Origin: GSA-30 sp036384435
GTDB lineage: Bacteria; Pseudomonadota; Gammaproteobacteria; Xanthomonadales; Rhodanobacteraceae
NCBI RefSeq assembly: GCF_036384435.1
Contig: NZ_DASVMI010000175.1
Coordinates: forward strand, 1 to 25,066
Direction: 5' to 3'
Length of the DNA stretch: 25,066 nucleotides
Below are positions 7,475-15,978 of this stretch, piece after piece (position 1 is the stretch's first letter; the number at the start of each line of letters is the position of its first letter). The translations under genes and the position numbers were made by a program. Under the pieces are notes generated by a model that saw only the letters and a program-made list of their open reading frames with translations, had not been told where the DNA came from and made no database searches.

Positions 7475-9055
7475 TCAGCGCGCCTCGACACCTTGCGGCC
7501 GCCTGAAATCGCTATCGGGTTTCCACTGCGGAAAGCTGGTTTCCATGGATAGTTTATCGCCAACCATATAGAGCATGCGCAGGTCTTCGATCGCGCCGCG
7601 CATGTCGAAGCCGTCACCGCCCTCGCGGGGCGCGCGGGCGGTGGTGGACGAGCTGGCGTAGAGAACCGGTATCCCGGCATTGGCGAAATTGATCTGGTCG
7701 GAGCGGAAGAAGAAGCCGCGCTCAGGCGCCTGGTCGGGCAGCACCGTACGGTGATGTACCCGTGCGGCTGCTTCCAGGTATTCGTCCAGTTGGGACTGGC
7801 CGTAGCCGATCAGGGCGATGGTCCGGTCCGGCCCCGCGATGGGGAGTGTGTCCAGGTTGATAGCCGCGACGGTCTGGCTCAGCGGCATAAGGGGATGCTC
7901 GACGTAGTAGCGTGAACCGAGCATGCCGGCATCGCCCAGTGCCGTGGCGACAAAGAGCAGGCTGCGATGTGGCTTGGGTGCGCTATGTGCAAAGGCTTCG
8001 GCGATTTCCAGCAATCCGGCCATGCCCGAACCACTGTCGACAGCGCGGCGCAAGGGATTGGCGTCGTGGCTGACCCGATCCCAGTGCGCCGAATACAGCA
8101 CCACTTCCTGGGGCTGGCGGCTGCCGGTCACCTTGCCCACGATATTGAACGTATGCCTGGCAGTGACCGTGCTATCGATGCTCATGCTTCCTTTCAGCGG
8201 CATGGTTATCGCCTTGAAGCCGCGTTGCTCGGCACGCTGGCGCCATTGCTGGAAGTCCATGCCGGCGGAAGCGAACAACTGTTCGGCGGCCGCCTTGCTG
8301 AGCCATCCGGCCACCGGCAGCCGTGGTTCGCCAGCTTCAGGAGCGAGGCTGAGCTGGGGGCGCTTCCAGGCGTTTTGGACACTGCTCCACGGCGAACCCA
8401 TGAAGGCATCGTCGTGCACGATGAATGCCGCCGCGGCGCCTTGTCGTGCGGCCTCTTCAAGCTTGTAGACCCATAGCCCGTAGTGCGTGAAGTTTCGTCC
8501 GCGAAACAGCGAGGGGTCCTGTCCACTCCAGCCCGGATCGTTGCTGAGCACGATCACCGTCTTGCCGCGTACGTCGATCCCGTCGTAATCGTTCCAGTGC
8601 TGATCCGGCGCGTCGACGCCATAGCCGACGAAGACCAGCGGCGAATGATCGAGCGCGGCATGGGCCTGGTTACCCGGTGAGCCCGCCAGCATCTGGTCGC
8701 CATAGGCGAAATCCAGCGCGGTGCCGCGACCGCCTTCGATGCTCAAATGGATAGACGCCGGATCGCGTAACGAGGTCTCAAGGTAAGGCACTTCCTGTAG
8801 CCACTGGCCGTTGTTGCCGGGCTCCAGGCCGATGCGCTTGAACTGCGCGGTGACGTAGTCGATGACGTGGCTTTCGTCCTGTCCACTGCTGCGGATGTCG
8901 GCCAGCGCACGCACGTGCACGGCCAGGTCACGCGCAACGATACCAGGCGAAAACGCCGTCGCGGCTGCAGCCGGACCGGCAGTTTGCCCTGGTTCGCCGT
9001 GATGGCAGGCGCCAAGGCAGAAAGCGGCCAGCAAGACCACCATCAATCGACGCAT
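7475..9055 (-). CDS. M28-family (Zn aminopeptidase-like) lipoprotein with altered active site
   Basis: A 526-residue protein. The signal peptide ends in a lipobox (LGAC, Cys17), so it is probably a periplasmic lipoprotein. A PA-type insert lies at about 130-260 (LVFVGYGVDAPDQHWNDYDGIDVRGK). The M28 peptidase fold follows. Visible metal-ligand positions are H324 and D326 (YSAHWDRV), D340 (VDSGSG) and D402 (INLDTL). In M28 enzymes the next motif is normally TAEExGLLGS, containing the catalytic Glu and a ligand Glu. Here it reads TALGDAGMLGS (371-381), placing Gly374 and Asp375 at those positions. The usual final ligand in SDH is Gln454 (RSDQINF). Hydrolytic activity is therefore doubtful. GAGGGG lies 6-12 bases before ATG 9055. 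It may be co-transcribed with the response regulator 89 bp upstream. Confidence 0.85.
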   Translation of the reverse strand: MRRLMVVLLAAFCLGACHHGEPGQTAGPAAAATAFSPGIVARDLAVHVRALADIRSSGQDESHVIDYVTAQFKRIGLEPGNNGQWLQEVPYLETSLRDPASIHLSIEGGRGTALDFAYGDQMLAGSPGNQAHAALDHSPLVFVGYGVDAPDQHWNDYDGIDVRGKTVIVLSNDPGWSGQDPSLFRGRNFTHYGLWVYKLEEAARQGAAAAFIVHDDAFMGSPWSSVQNAWKRPQLSLAPEAGEPRLPVAGWLSKAAAEQLFASAGMDFQQWRQRAEQRGFKAITMPLKGSMSIDSTVTARHTFNIVGKVTGSRQPQEVVLYSAHWDRVSHDANPLRRAVDSGSGMAGLLEIAEAFAHSAPKPHRSLLFVATALGDAGMLGSRYYVEHPLMPLSQTVAAINLDTLPIAGPDRTIALIGYGQSQLDEYLEAAARVHHRTVLPDQAPERGFFFRSDQINFANAGIPVLYASSSTTARAPREGGDGFDMRGAIEDLRMLYMVGDKLSMETSFPQWKPDSDFRRPQGVEAR

Positions 9056-9114
9056 GGACGCCCCCTCGTTTTTCCCCTGGCGCAGATTAGCTGGACAGCC
9101 AGAGGCTGAAAACG

Positions 9115-9128
9115 CGCAAGATTTTGCG
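9115..9128 (-). terminator. Weak hairpin after the response regulator gene
   Basis: CGCAA and TTGCG pair around a 4-base loop, 17 bases after the response-regulator stop. On the minus strand it is followed closely by CGTTTTC. It is short, and could attenuate rather than end transcription into the M28-like gene. Confidence 0.3.
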
Positions 9129-9144
9129 TTGAGCGATGGATTCT

Positions 9145-9870
9145 TCAGGCCTGTGCCGCACGCGTGACGCGCGCCGCCAGCATGTAGCCGATATGTCGGA
9201 TGGTGCGGATCAATTGCGGCTGTGCAGGATCCGATTCCAGGTGCCGGCGCAAGCGGCTGATGCTCATGTCGATTGCCCGATCATTGGGCAGGTAATCTTT
9301 GTGATAGATATGCTCGACCAGGTATTCACGACTGACCTCGCGATTGGCCCGGTCCAGCAGGGCACACAGGACACGGTGGTCGGTTCGGCCGAGGCTGACG
9401 GACAGCCCCTGCGGTGAAGTCAATCGCGCGCAGCGCCGATCCAGACGCCAGCCTTCGAAAACCACCATAGGTGCATCGATCGGTGCGGCATCGGACTGCA
9501 TGCGCACGCGGCGCAGCAGGGCGCGTACACGAGCGAGTAATTCACGCCCATCCCATGGCTTGGTCACATAGTCGTCGGCGCCCATTTCCAGGCCGGTGAT
9601 GCGGCCTATGGCGGCTGCCGGAGTGCCCAGCATGATCAACGGAATACGGCCATGTGCCAGCAGGCGTCGGCACAGGGCCATGCCCTCGTCTCCCGGGCGT
9701 GTCATGTCGAAGATGACCAGGTCCGGTTGAGCGCGGGCGATTCGCAGCCACATGCCTCCGCCATCCGTGGCCGTATCGACCACGAAGCCGGCGCGGCTGA
9801 GTTCGTCAGCCAGGAGGGTGCGGGAGTTCGCGTCGTGGTCGACTACCAGGATGCGTTGCGGATCGGTCAT
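9145..9870 (-). CDS. OmpR/PhoB-family response regulator (orphan)
   Basis: A 241-residue two-domain regulator. The receiver domain has the acidic pocket in VVDHD (D11 and D13), the phosphoacceptor D55 (IFDMTRPGDEG), and the conserved lysine K104 in GADDYVTKPWDGRELLARVRALLRR. The usual switch Thr/Ser directly after IML is Gly82, with Thr83 one place later. The C-terminal winged helix (about 130-235) includes LSVSLGRTDHRVLCALLDRANREVSREYLVEHIY, then DMSISRLRRHLE and IRTIRHIGYML, typical of OmpR-like DNA-binding domains. ATG 9870 is chosen because the receiver begins immediately (MTDPQRILVVDHD); the frame is open further upstream but has no receiver-like sequence. No histidine kinase gene lies nearby. 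Downstream are the M28-like and M48 genes, which it might control. Confidence 0.9.
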   Translation of the reverse strand: MTDPQRILVVDHDANSRTLLADELSRAGFVVDTATDGGGMWLRIARAQPDLVIFDMTRPGDEGMALCRRLLAHGRIPLIMLGTPAAAIGRITGLEMGADDYVTKPWDGRELLARVRALLRRVRMQSDAAPIDAPMVVFEGWRLDRRCARLTSPQGLSVSLGRTDHRVLCALLDRANREVSREYLVEHIYHKDYLPNDRAIDMSISRLRRHLESDPAQPQLIRTIRHIGYMLAARVTRAAQA

Positions 9871-10113
9871 GGTCTGGGTTCTGCGGCTCTGACAGGGGAG
9901 GGCGACGCGCTGGCAGGCCGACACGTCAGGCGGTAAATGCCACGTGCGAGGCAAAAGGTTCAGGCGTAGGCAGCCGAATCCGTAGTCGATTCGGTACGTG
10001 AGGCATTCAGGTAACACCGTGCCCGTCGATTCAAGGACTTGCAGGCACCTGCAACATGACGGGATCGCCGTCACCCGGTAGTCTTGACAGGTTGACCGTC
10101 ACGGAACACCGCA

Positions 10114-10749
10114 ATGCCCGATTTACCTCCCGTTACCCGCAACCTGTTGATCGCCAATCTGGTGGTATTCCTGCTGCAGTATTTTTTCCGGGAGCCGCTG
10201 CTGGTGTACGGCGCGCTATGGCCGCTGGGGCCGCACCAGTATGCAGAAGGCTATGACATCGGCTTCCAGGTCTGGCAAGTGGTTACTTATGGTTTCATGC
10301 ATGGTGGCTGGCAACACCTGCTCTTCAACATGCTTGGCCTGTACATGTTCGGTGGGGTGATCGAGCAGACGTTGGGAGCGCGCAAGTTCGCCATCTACTA
10401 CTTTGTCTGCCTGATCGTCGCTGCCGTCGCGCAACTGGCAGTGATGTACCTGTTTCCCAACGGCTTCTATCCCACGCTGGGTGCGAGCGGGGCGATCTTT
10501 GGCGTGCTGCTGGCCTTTGGCATGCTGTACCCACATGAAAAGGTGTTGCTGTTCATGCTACCGGTGCCGATGCCTGCCTGGTTGTTCGTCATCCTGTATG
10601 CGGCGGTGGAGCTGTTCCTGGGCGTGACCGGAACGCAGGCGGGCGTGGCTCATTTCGCGCACCTGGGTGGCATGGTCGGCGGCGTGGTGATGTTGCAGTA
10701 CTGGCGCGGCAAGCTGCCGATCAAGCCCAAGCGTCGCCTGATGCGCTGA
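10114..10749 (+). CDS. Rhomboid-family intramembrane serine protease
   Basis: A 211-residue, six-helix membrane protein of minimal bacterial rhomboid size. The catalytic serine is S125 in GASGAIFG and the catalytic histidine is H183 in AHLGG, matching the GlpG GxSG and AHxxG motifs. The oxyanion-side residues are present as H68 and N72 (HLLFNM, compare HILFNL in GlpG). The long L1 loop holds QVWQVVTYGFMHGGWQHLLFN. Such enzymes cleave transmembrane segments of other membrane proteins; its substrate is unknown. It is divergent from the response regulator gene and only 18 bp upstream of the permease gene, so those two are probably co-transcribed. No strong Shine-Dalgarno sequence precedes the start. 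Confidence 0.93.
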   Translation: MPDLPPVTRNLLIANLVVFLLQYFFREPLLVYGALWPLGPHQYAEGYDIGFQVWQVVTYGFMHGGWQHLLFNMLGLYMFGGVIEQTLGARKFAIYYFVCLIVAAVAQLAVMYLFPNGFYPTLGASGAIFGVLLAFGMLYPHEKVLLFMLPVPMPAWLFVILYAAVELFLGVTGTQAGVAHFAHLGGMVGGVVMLQYWRGKLPIKPKRRLMR

Positions 10750-10767
10750 CAACGGGTCAATCTGTCC

Positions 10768-12114
10768 ATGAGCAATCACCTGCAGCGCAGGCTACGTCCG
10801 CGCCATATCGCCTTCATGGCGCTGGGCATGGCCATAGGCGCTGGGCTTTTCCTCGGCTCGGCCGATGCCATCCGGATCGCCGGACCCTCCGTACTCTTTG
10901 CCTACATGATCGGCGGCGTGATGGTCTTCATCATCATGCGCGCGCTGGGCGAAATGGCCGTGCATGATCCGGTCGCCGGCTCGTTCGCCACCTATGCACA
11001 TCGTTACCTGGGGCCATTGGCCGGCTATCTCACCGGATGGAACTACTGGATCCTGATGGTGGGCGTTGGCATGGCCGAAAGCACCGCCGTGGGCATCTAC
11101 ATGAAAGCCTGGTTCCCCGACTGGCCCCAATGGATCTGGGTGCTGGCCTCGGTGGTGGTGATCGGCGGGCTCAACCTGATGACGGTACGCGTCTATGGCG
11201 AGCTGGAATTCTGGTTCACCGCGATCAAGGTCATCACCGTCATCGCCATGATCGTCGGCGGCGCGGCGATGATCTGGCTGGGCTGGGGCAACGGCGGCAA
11301 GCCGGTCGGGCTTGGCCACCTGTGGAGTCACGGCGGCTGGTTTCCGCACGGTGTGATGGGCATGGTGCTGTCGTTGTCGGTCGTGGTGTTCGCCTTTGGC
11401 GGCATCGAGACCATCGGCATGGCGGCGGCCGAAGCGGCCGATCCTGGGCGCACGATTCCGCGCGCGGTGAACTCGGTGCTATGGCGCATCCTGATTTTCT
11501 ATATCGGTGCCCTTTTCGTCATCATGGCCCTGTACCCGTGGGATCAGTTAGGTTCCCAGGGCAGTCCTTTCGTGACGACATTCGCCAAACTGGGCATTTC
11601 GCAGGCAGCGGGCCTGATCCATTTCGTCGTGCTGACGGCGGCCCTGTCCGGCTTCAACAGCACGACCTTCAGCGCCAGTCGCATGTTGCAGAGCCTTGCC
11701 GCCAAGCATCACGCGCCAGGTTGGCTGGCACACGTGGGCGATCACGGCGTGCCGGTGCGTAGCGTGCTGGCGACGTTGGCCAGCTTGATGGTGGGCGTAT
11801 GGCTCAACTTCTTGCTGCCGAAGGAGATCTTCTCCACCATGATGTCCATCCTGGCGTTCAATACCATCTGGACCTGGACCATGGTGCTGATCGCACACTT
11901 CAGTTTCCGGCGAAAGTTGAAAGAAGCGACCGCATTTCCGCTGCGCTGGTGGCCTTTCACCAGTGTGCTGTGCCTTGCGTTCTTTGCTTTCGTAGTATTC
12001 ATGCTCGGGTACAATCCGCAGACACGCGTGGCGCTCTACATCGGCGCTGGCTGGATCGTGTTGCTATCGCTGGCCTACGCCTTGATGGGCAACGAGAAAA
12101 AGATCGCGGCATAA
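10768..12114 (+). CDS. APC-superfamily amino-acid permease (AAT family)
   Basis: A 448-residue inner-membrane transporter with about 12 hydrophobic segments and a short cytoplasmic N-terminus rich in basic residues. The first helix has GMAIGAGLFLGSADAIRIAGPSV, the family's substrate-binding unwound helix. It is followed by ALGEMAVHDPVAGSFATYAHRYLGPLAGYLTGWNYW and AVGIYMKAWFPDWPQW, strongly like the ProY/GabP/AroP subgroup of proton-coupled amino-acid permeases. FAFGGIETIGMAAAEAADPGRTIPRAVNSV is the conserved helix 6 region. The exact substrate cannot be told from sequence. It begins 18 bp after the rhomboid stop. The nearest ribosome-binding candidate is a weak GGG. Confidence 0.9.
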   Translation: MSNHLQRRLRPRHIAFMALGMAIGAGLFLGSADAIRIAGPSVLFAYMIGGVMVFIIMRALGEMAVHDPVAGSFATYAHRYLGPLAGYLTGWNYWILMVGVGMAESTAVGIYMKAWFPDWPQWIWVLASVVVIGGLNLMTVRVYGELEFWFTAIKVITVIAMIVGGAAMIWLGWGNGGKPVGLGHLWSHGGWFPHGVMGMVLSLSVVVFAFGGIETIGMAAAEAADPGRTIPRAVNSVLWRILIFYIGALFVIMALYPWDQLGSQGSPFVTTFAKLGISQAAGLIHFVVLTAALSGFNSTTFSASRMLQSLAAKHHAPGWLAHVGDHGVPVRSVLATLASLMVGVWLNFLLPKEIFSTMMSILAFNTIWTWTMVLIAHFSFRRKLKEATAFPLRWWPFTSVLCLAFFAFVVFMLGYNPQTRVALYIGAGWIVLLSLAYALMGNEKKIAA

Positions 12115-12119
12115 AGAGC

Positions 12120-12142
12120 AGCCTGCTCGCACTGCGCAGGCT
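12120..12142 (+). terminator. Candidate hairpin after the permease gene
   Basis: AGCCTGC and GCAGGCT (7 bp each) pair around a 9-base loop, starting 5 bases after the permease stop. No T run follows, so intrinsic termination is uncertain. Confidence 0.4.
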
Positions 12143-12208
12143 CTACCTCCTCGCGCCTCACAGCGCCCACGGCGCTGCCTCATGGCAGGCACAGCGAGCG
12201 GCGCGCCC

Positions 12209-12245
12209 ATGTTCCGCTCTCGGCTGTGCCCAGAGAGCAGAACAT
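12209..12245 (-). terminator. 13-bp stem-loop directly after rapA
   Basis: On the minus strand the arms ATGTTCTGCTCTC and GAGAGCGGAACAT form a 13-bp stem with one U-G wobble and an 11-base loop, 4 bases past the rapA stop. In the plus-strand transcript the same position would be a C-A mismatch, so the structure suits the rapA transcript better. No U tract follows it. Confidence 0.5.
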
Positions 12246-12249
12246 GTCT

Positions 12250-15090
12250 TCAGCGCAACGCGAGGAAATCAGGACTGACCACGAACCGCACAGCGTCCAG
12301 GCGCAAACGGGCCGTGGGAAGAACCTCAAGCAACGCGTTGCGTTCATCCGTCACGGCGGCGATTTCCGCATCGCTGATCGATGGGTTGATCGCCTTGAGC
12401 GCTGACAGGCGTGCAAGATCGGCATCGAGCGTATCGGTTGCCAGCGCCACCGCTTCGTCGATCGAGGCTTGTCCGCGTTGAGTGGCGGCAGCCTCGGCTT
12501 TTTCCAGCATGGGCGGCACCAGCTTGGCGAGAAACTTGCGATAGCGAGGCACTTCGATGTTGCGATCAGCGGCCTTGCGTACCGACGCATCGCTTGGCTG
12601 GAAGTCGGGCCGCTCGGCCAGGCGGGTATCCGTGGTGACCACGATCGGCATCGTCGGCAGGAAGCGTTCGATGTCGAGCTTGCGATCGGCGATGCATTCG
12701 AGCAGGAATACCGCCTGCAACAGTGCACTGCGTGGCGGCAGCGCATCGTCGACCATGAACGAAGCATTGCCTTGCTCGCCGGTCAAGGCCAGGTCCAGGG
12801 CCGCCGCGACCATGGGGTGATCCAGGCGAAGTAGCGGCAATTCCTCGCGGGCCAGGGCAGTGTCGCGATCGAAGGTAATCGATACCGGACCTTCGGCAAA
12901 ACCCGGCAGCGCATCCGTGGACAGGTATTGCGGGTCGAGCATCAGCACCCGGGCGCTGAGTTCCTCGGCATGGATGCCGTATTGCTCCAGCAGGCGTTGC
13001 ACGAAGGCATCGCGGGCCGGGTCGTTGTCCTCGCGCACGAATGCCGAGTGCAGGTCATCGGCGTGGGGGTCGCGACTGGCGGCCAGTTCCAGCAGGTGAT
13101 CGCGCCCGGAGCGGATCAATTCGGCCATTTCCTCATGGGTGGCGCGGGTCTCGGCGATCAGCGCATCCAGCTCCTGGTCGCGACTGTCCACGCCCCGCGC
13201 GTGCTCGTCGGCCAGACGTGCCAGCGACGCCCCATAGCGTCGCAGCAGTTCACGGCCATCTGAGGGGCTGAAGCGGAACGCGTCGATACCCTGGTCATAC
13301 CAGCGTGCAAGCACGTGTTGCGCGCTATCGGCGACGGCAAGCACGTGGATGCTGATGTCGTGTTTCTGGCCGATGCGGTCCAGGCGGCCGATACGTTGTT
13401 CGAGCAGGTCCGGATCGAGCGGCAGGTCCCACAGCACCAATCGGTGTGCGAACTGGAAGTTGCGACCTTCCGAGCCAATCTCCGAGCACAGCAGCAGGCG
13501 CGCGCCGTCGGCCTGGGCAAAATAGGCGGCATTGCGATCGCGCTGTACGATGCCCAGGCCCTCGTGGAAACGTGCCAGGCCGACGCCACTGCGTGTGCGC
13601 AGGGCTTCTTCCAGCGCCAGCACCTTGGCCTGGCTGCGGCAGATCAGCAGGAACTTGTCCTGCGGATGTTCGTCGAGCAGCGTGACCAGCGCATCCAGGC
13701 GCGGGTCAGTGGCGTAGTCCAGCTCAAGCGTCTGAGGCGGCTGCTGAATGTCGGCATGGAATTCTGCGAGCAGGCCTTGCCGAGCGTTGTCGCTCAGGTT
13801 GCCGGCATCGAGCACATGCCACACTGGCACGCGGGCGGGAAAGCCACCAATGCCTGCACGCCGGTTGCGGAACATGGAGCGGCCAGTGCCATGGCGATCG
13901 ATCAGCGCAGCAAGGATCTCGCGTGCGTTTTCCGGCTTCTTCGTATCGGCCAGACGTGCCGAGAGCGCGGCATCGGTATGGAACATCTCGACCAGCCGGG
14001 TATGTTGATCGGCATCGAGCGGCTCGCTATCGAGCAGGGCATCGGTAATGGGTGACAGCGCCTGGAAACTATCGGCTTCGGCAAGATAGGCATCCAGATC
14101 GTGATAGCGCTGCGGGTCCAGCAGGCGCAGGCGTGCGAAATGTCCACTGCGGCCCAACTGCTCGGGCGTAGCTGTCAGAAGAATCACACCGGGTGTGACG
14201 GCAGCGAGCTTTTCCACCAGGGCGTAGCGAGGACTGGCTGCCTCCGGCGACCAAGCCAAGTGGTGGGCTTCGTCGACCACCAGGATGTCCCAAGGCGCTT
14301 CCAGTAATTGCTGGGCTCGCTTGGGCGACTGTTCCAGGAAACTGAAATCGGCAATGACCAGTTGCTCGTCTTCGAACGGATTGCTGTCGGGGTTGGATAT
14401 GTCCAATGCCTCGCAGCGCTCCTCGTCATAGATGGCGAAGCTGAGATTGAAGCGGCGCAGCAATTCGACGAACCACTGATAGACCAGTGTATCGGGCAGC
14501 AGCACCAGGGCGCGCTGGGCGCGACCCGTCGCCAGCTGGCGCGCCAGGATCATGCCTGCCTCGATGGTCTTGCCCAGGCCCACCTCATCGGCGAGCAGCA
14601 CCCGGGGTGGGCGACGTGCCGCGGCGATACCGGCCACGCGCAACTGATGCGGTACCAGTCCAATACGCGCGGCGCCAAGCCCCCAGGAAGGGGATCGGCG
14701 TGCGATGGCCCGGCGACGCAGACCTTCCAGGCGCAGCTCGAACTGGGCCACGGTGTCTGTGCGGCCACCGACGAGGCGATCGTCGGCCTGACTGACGCTC
14801 TGTTCGTCGTCGAGCTGGCCTTCATGCAATTCGCGGCCTTCGCCACGATAGATGAGCAGGTCTTCCTTGATTTCCACCCGCTCCACCAGGAAGGCGATGC
14901 CCTTGCCCGCCACGCGCTGCCCGGCGCGGAATTCCGCGCGTACCAGCGGTGCCGAGTCGATGGCGTAAGGCCGCAGCACGCCAGCCTTGGCGAAAAGCAC
15001 CTGGACACCGCGCCCTTCGACGCGCAAAACAGTACCGAGGCCGAGCTCAGGCTCGGCAGTGGAAATCCAACGTTGACCGGGAACGAACAT
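12250..15090 (-). CDS. rapA: RNA polymerase-associated SWI2/SNF2 ATPase RapA (HepA)
   Basis: A 946-residue protein, close to the 968 of E. coli RapA, which binds core RNA polymerase and uses ATP to recycle it. The N-terminus, FVPGQRWISTAEPELGLGTV, matches the RapA Tudor-like domain. The helicase core has LLADEVGLGKTIEAGM (Walker A, about 165-180), the DEAH box VVDEAHHL (271-278), LLTATPEQLGRSGHFARLRLLDP, GTGRSMFRNRR, and the C-terminal lobe FHEGLGIVQRDRNAAYFAQADGARLLLCSEIGSEGRNFQFA followed by LLEQRIGRLDRIGQKHDI. The C-terminal RapA-specific region includes DPQYLSTDALPGFAEG and VSITFDRDTALAREE, and ends in RLDAVRFVV. ATG 15090 is used; a TTG just before it would add one residue. It lies 181 bp downstream of the piuC stop and probably has its own promoter in that gap. 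Confidence 0.97.
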   Translation of the reverse strand: MFVPGQRWISTAEPELGLGTVLRVEGRGVQVLFAKAGVLRPYAIDSAPLVRAEFRAGQRVAGKGIAFLVERVEIKEDLLIYRGEGRELHEGQLDDEQSVSQADDRLVGGRTDTVAQFELRLEGLRRRAIARRSPSWGLGAARIGLVPHQLRVAGIAAARRPPRVLLADEVGLGKTIEAGMILARQLATGRAQRALVLLPDTLVYQWFVELLRRFNLSFAIYDEERCEALDISNPDSNPFEDEQLVIADFSFLEQSPKRAQQLLEAPWDILVVDEAHHLAWSPEAASPRYALVEKLAAVTPGVILLTATPEQLGRSGHFARLRLLDPQRYHDLDAYLAEADSFQALSPITDALLDSEPLDADQHTRLVEMFHTDAALSARLADTKKPENAREILAALIDRHGTGRSMFRNRRAGIGGFPARVPVWHVLDAGNLSDNARQGLLAEFHADIQQPPQTLELDYATDPRLDALVTLLDEHPQDKFLLICRSQAKVLALEEALRTRSGVGLARFHEGLGIVQRDRNAAYFAQADGARLLLCSEIGSEGRNFQFAHRLVLWDLPLDPDLLEQRIGRLDRIGQKHDISIHVLAVADSAQHVLARWYDQGIDAFRFSPSDGRELLRRYGASLARLADEHARGVDSRDQELDALIAETRATHEEMAELIRSGRDHLLELAASRDPHADDLHSAFVREDNDPARDAFVQRLLEQYGIHAEELSARVLMLDPQYLSTDALPGFAEGPVSITFDRDTALAREELPLLRLDHPMVAAALDLALTGEQGNASFMVDDALPPRSALLQAVFLLECIADRKLDIERFLPTMPIVVTTDTRLAERPDFQPSDASVRKAADRNIEVPRYRKFLAKLVPPMLEKAEAAATQRGQASIDEAVALATDTLDADLARLSALKAINPSISDAEIAAVTDERNALLEVLPTARLRLDAVRFVVSPDFLALR

Positions 15091-15159
15091 CAAGGGGACG
15101 CTTGCGACTTTCGGGGCCGCTGATTATCCGCCCTTGGCGGGCTGGTGGGAACCTTTTGG

Positions 15160-15270
15160 GGCAAAAGCGAGAAGCTAGTTAAGAGGAGTGAGAGAAGATC
15201 CCCGATTTACCGCCGCGGGCCCGGGCAGGTTTTCTCCGACTCCTTAACTCCTCTCGACGCACTCCTGCTC
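15160..15270. repeat. Imperfect inverted A/G-rich repeat between piuC and rapA
   Basis: An arm containing AAGCTAGTTAAGAGGAGTGA (about 15171-15190) faces CTCCTTAACTCCTCTC (about 15240-15255) across a GC-rich core with CGGGCCCG. The arm shares wording (AGCTAG, AGGAGT, GAGTGA-like blocks) with the repeat tract at 24740-24795. It probably belongs to a dispersed intergenic repeat family, and may also end piuC transcripts. Confidence 0.45.
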
Positions 15271-15948
15271 TCAGGTTTCTGACCACTGCCGCAGCAGGTT
15301 GTGATAGACGCCGGTGAGTTGAAGTACGGCACTGGCATCGGCGCCGGTGCGGGTGAGCGTCTGGATCGAGGTGTCGAGCTCGAAGAGCATGCGGCGACGG
15401 TTGTCGTCGCGGATCAGGCTCTGCACCCAGAAGAAAGCGGCCAGGCGTGCGCCACGCGTGACAGGCATGACACGATGCAGGCTGCTGGAGGGGTAGACGA
15501 TCAGGTCGCCCGCCGGCAGTTTCACCTCATGTTCGCCATAGGTGTCGCTGATGACCAACTCGCCGCCCTCGTAGTTGTCCGGTTCGGCCAGGAACAGCGT
15601 GCACGAGATGTCGCTGCGCAGTTGTTCGCCGTTGGGCAACGACATCACCGCGCCATCGACATGGAAACCATATTCACCGCCGCCTTCGTAGCGATTGAAG
15701 CGAGGTGGCAAAGTACGTAGCGGCAGGGTGGCGGCATGGTAGACCGGATGCCGCGCCAACGCCTTGAGCACCTCGCGCGCCAGTTCCTCGCGCAGCGGTG
15801 AAGTATCCGGCAATTGCAGGTTGTGCTTGACCTTGGCGCCTTGAACTCCGACCGTCTCGCGCCCATCCGTCCACTCGGCCGCTTCCAGGCGCTGACGCAT
15901 GCGCGCGACCTGGTCAGGGGAGAGCACGTTGGGAATATGCAGAAGCAT
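15271..15948 (-). CDS. piuC: Fe(II)/2-oxoglutarate-dependent PKHD-type hydroxylase, PiuC/YbiX family
   Basis: A 225-residue cytoplasmic protein, full length for the family. The double-stranded beta-helix ligands are visible: H96 and D98 in YGFHVDGA, H158 in SSSLHRV, and the 2-oxoglutarate-binding arginine R168 in GARLAAFFW. N-terminal LSPDQVARMRQRLEAAEWTDGRETVG and C-terminal DTSIQTLTR...LTGVYHNLLRQW are typical of YbiX/PiuC. In E. coli and Pseudomonas the gene sits beside the iron-regulated receptor Fiu/PiuA. Here a TonB-dependent receptor lies directly upstream on the same strand, 157 bp away. The natural substrate of these enzymes is not settled; modification of the siderophore or receptor has been proposed. 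No strong ribosome-binding site is visible. Confidence 0.93.
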   Translation of the reverse strand: MLLHIPNVLSPDQVARMRQRLEAAEWTDGRETVGVQGAKVKHNLQLPDTSPLREELAREVLKALARHPVYHAATLPLRTLPPRFNRYEGGGEYGFHVDGAVMSLPNGEQLRSDISCTLFLAEPDNYEGGELVISDTYGEHEVKLPAGDLIVYPSSSLHRVMPVTRGARLAAFFWVQSLIRDDNRRRMLFELDTSIQTLTRTGADASAVLQLTGVYHNLLRQWSET

Positions 15949-15978
15949 GCCGCGATTCTAGGCTATCAGGAAGAAGAT

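Noticed and set aside
9871..10074. N-terminal extension of the response regulator
   Set aside because: The receiver domain begins right after ATG 9870. The extension has no domain-like sequence and would use up the divergent promoter region.
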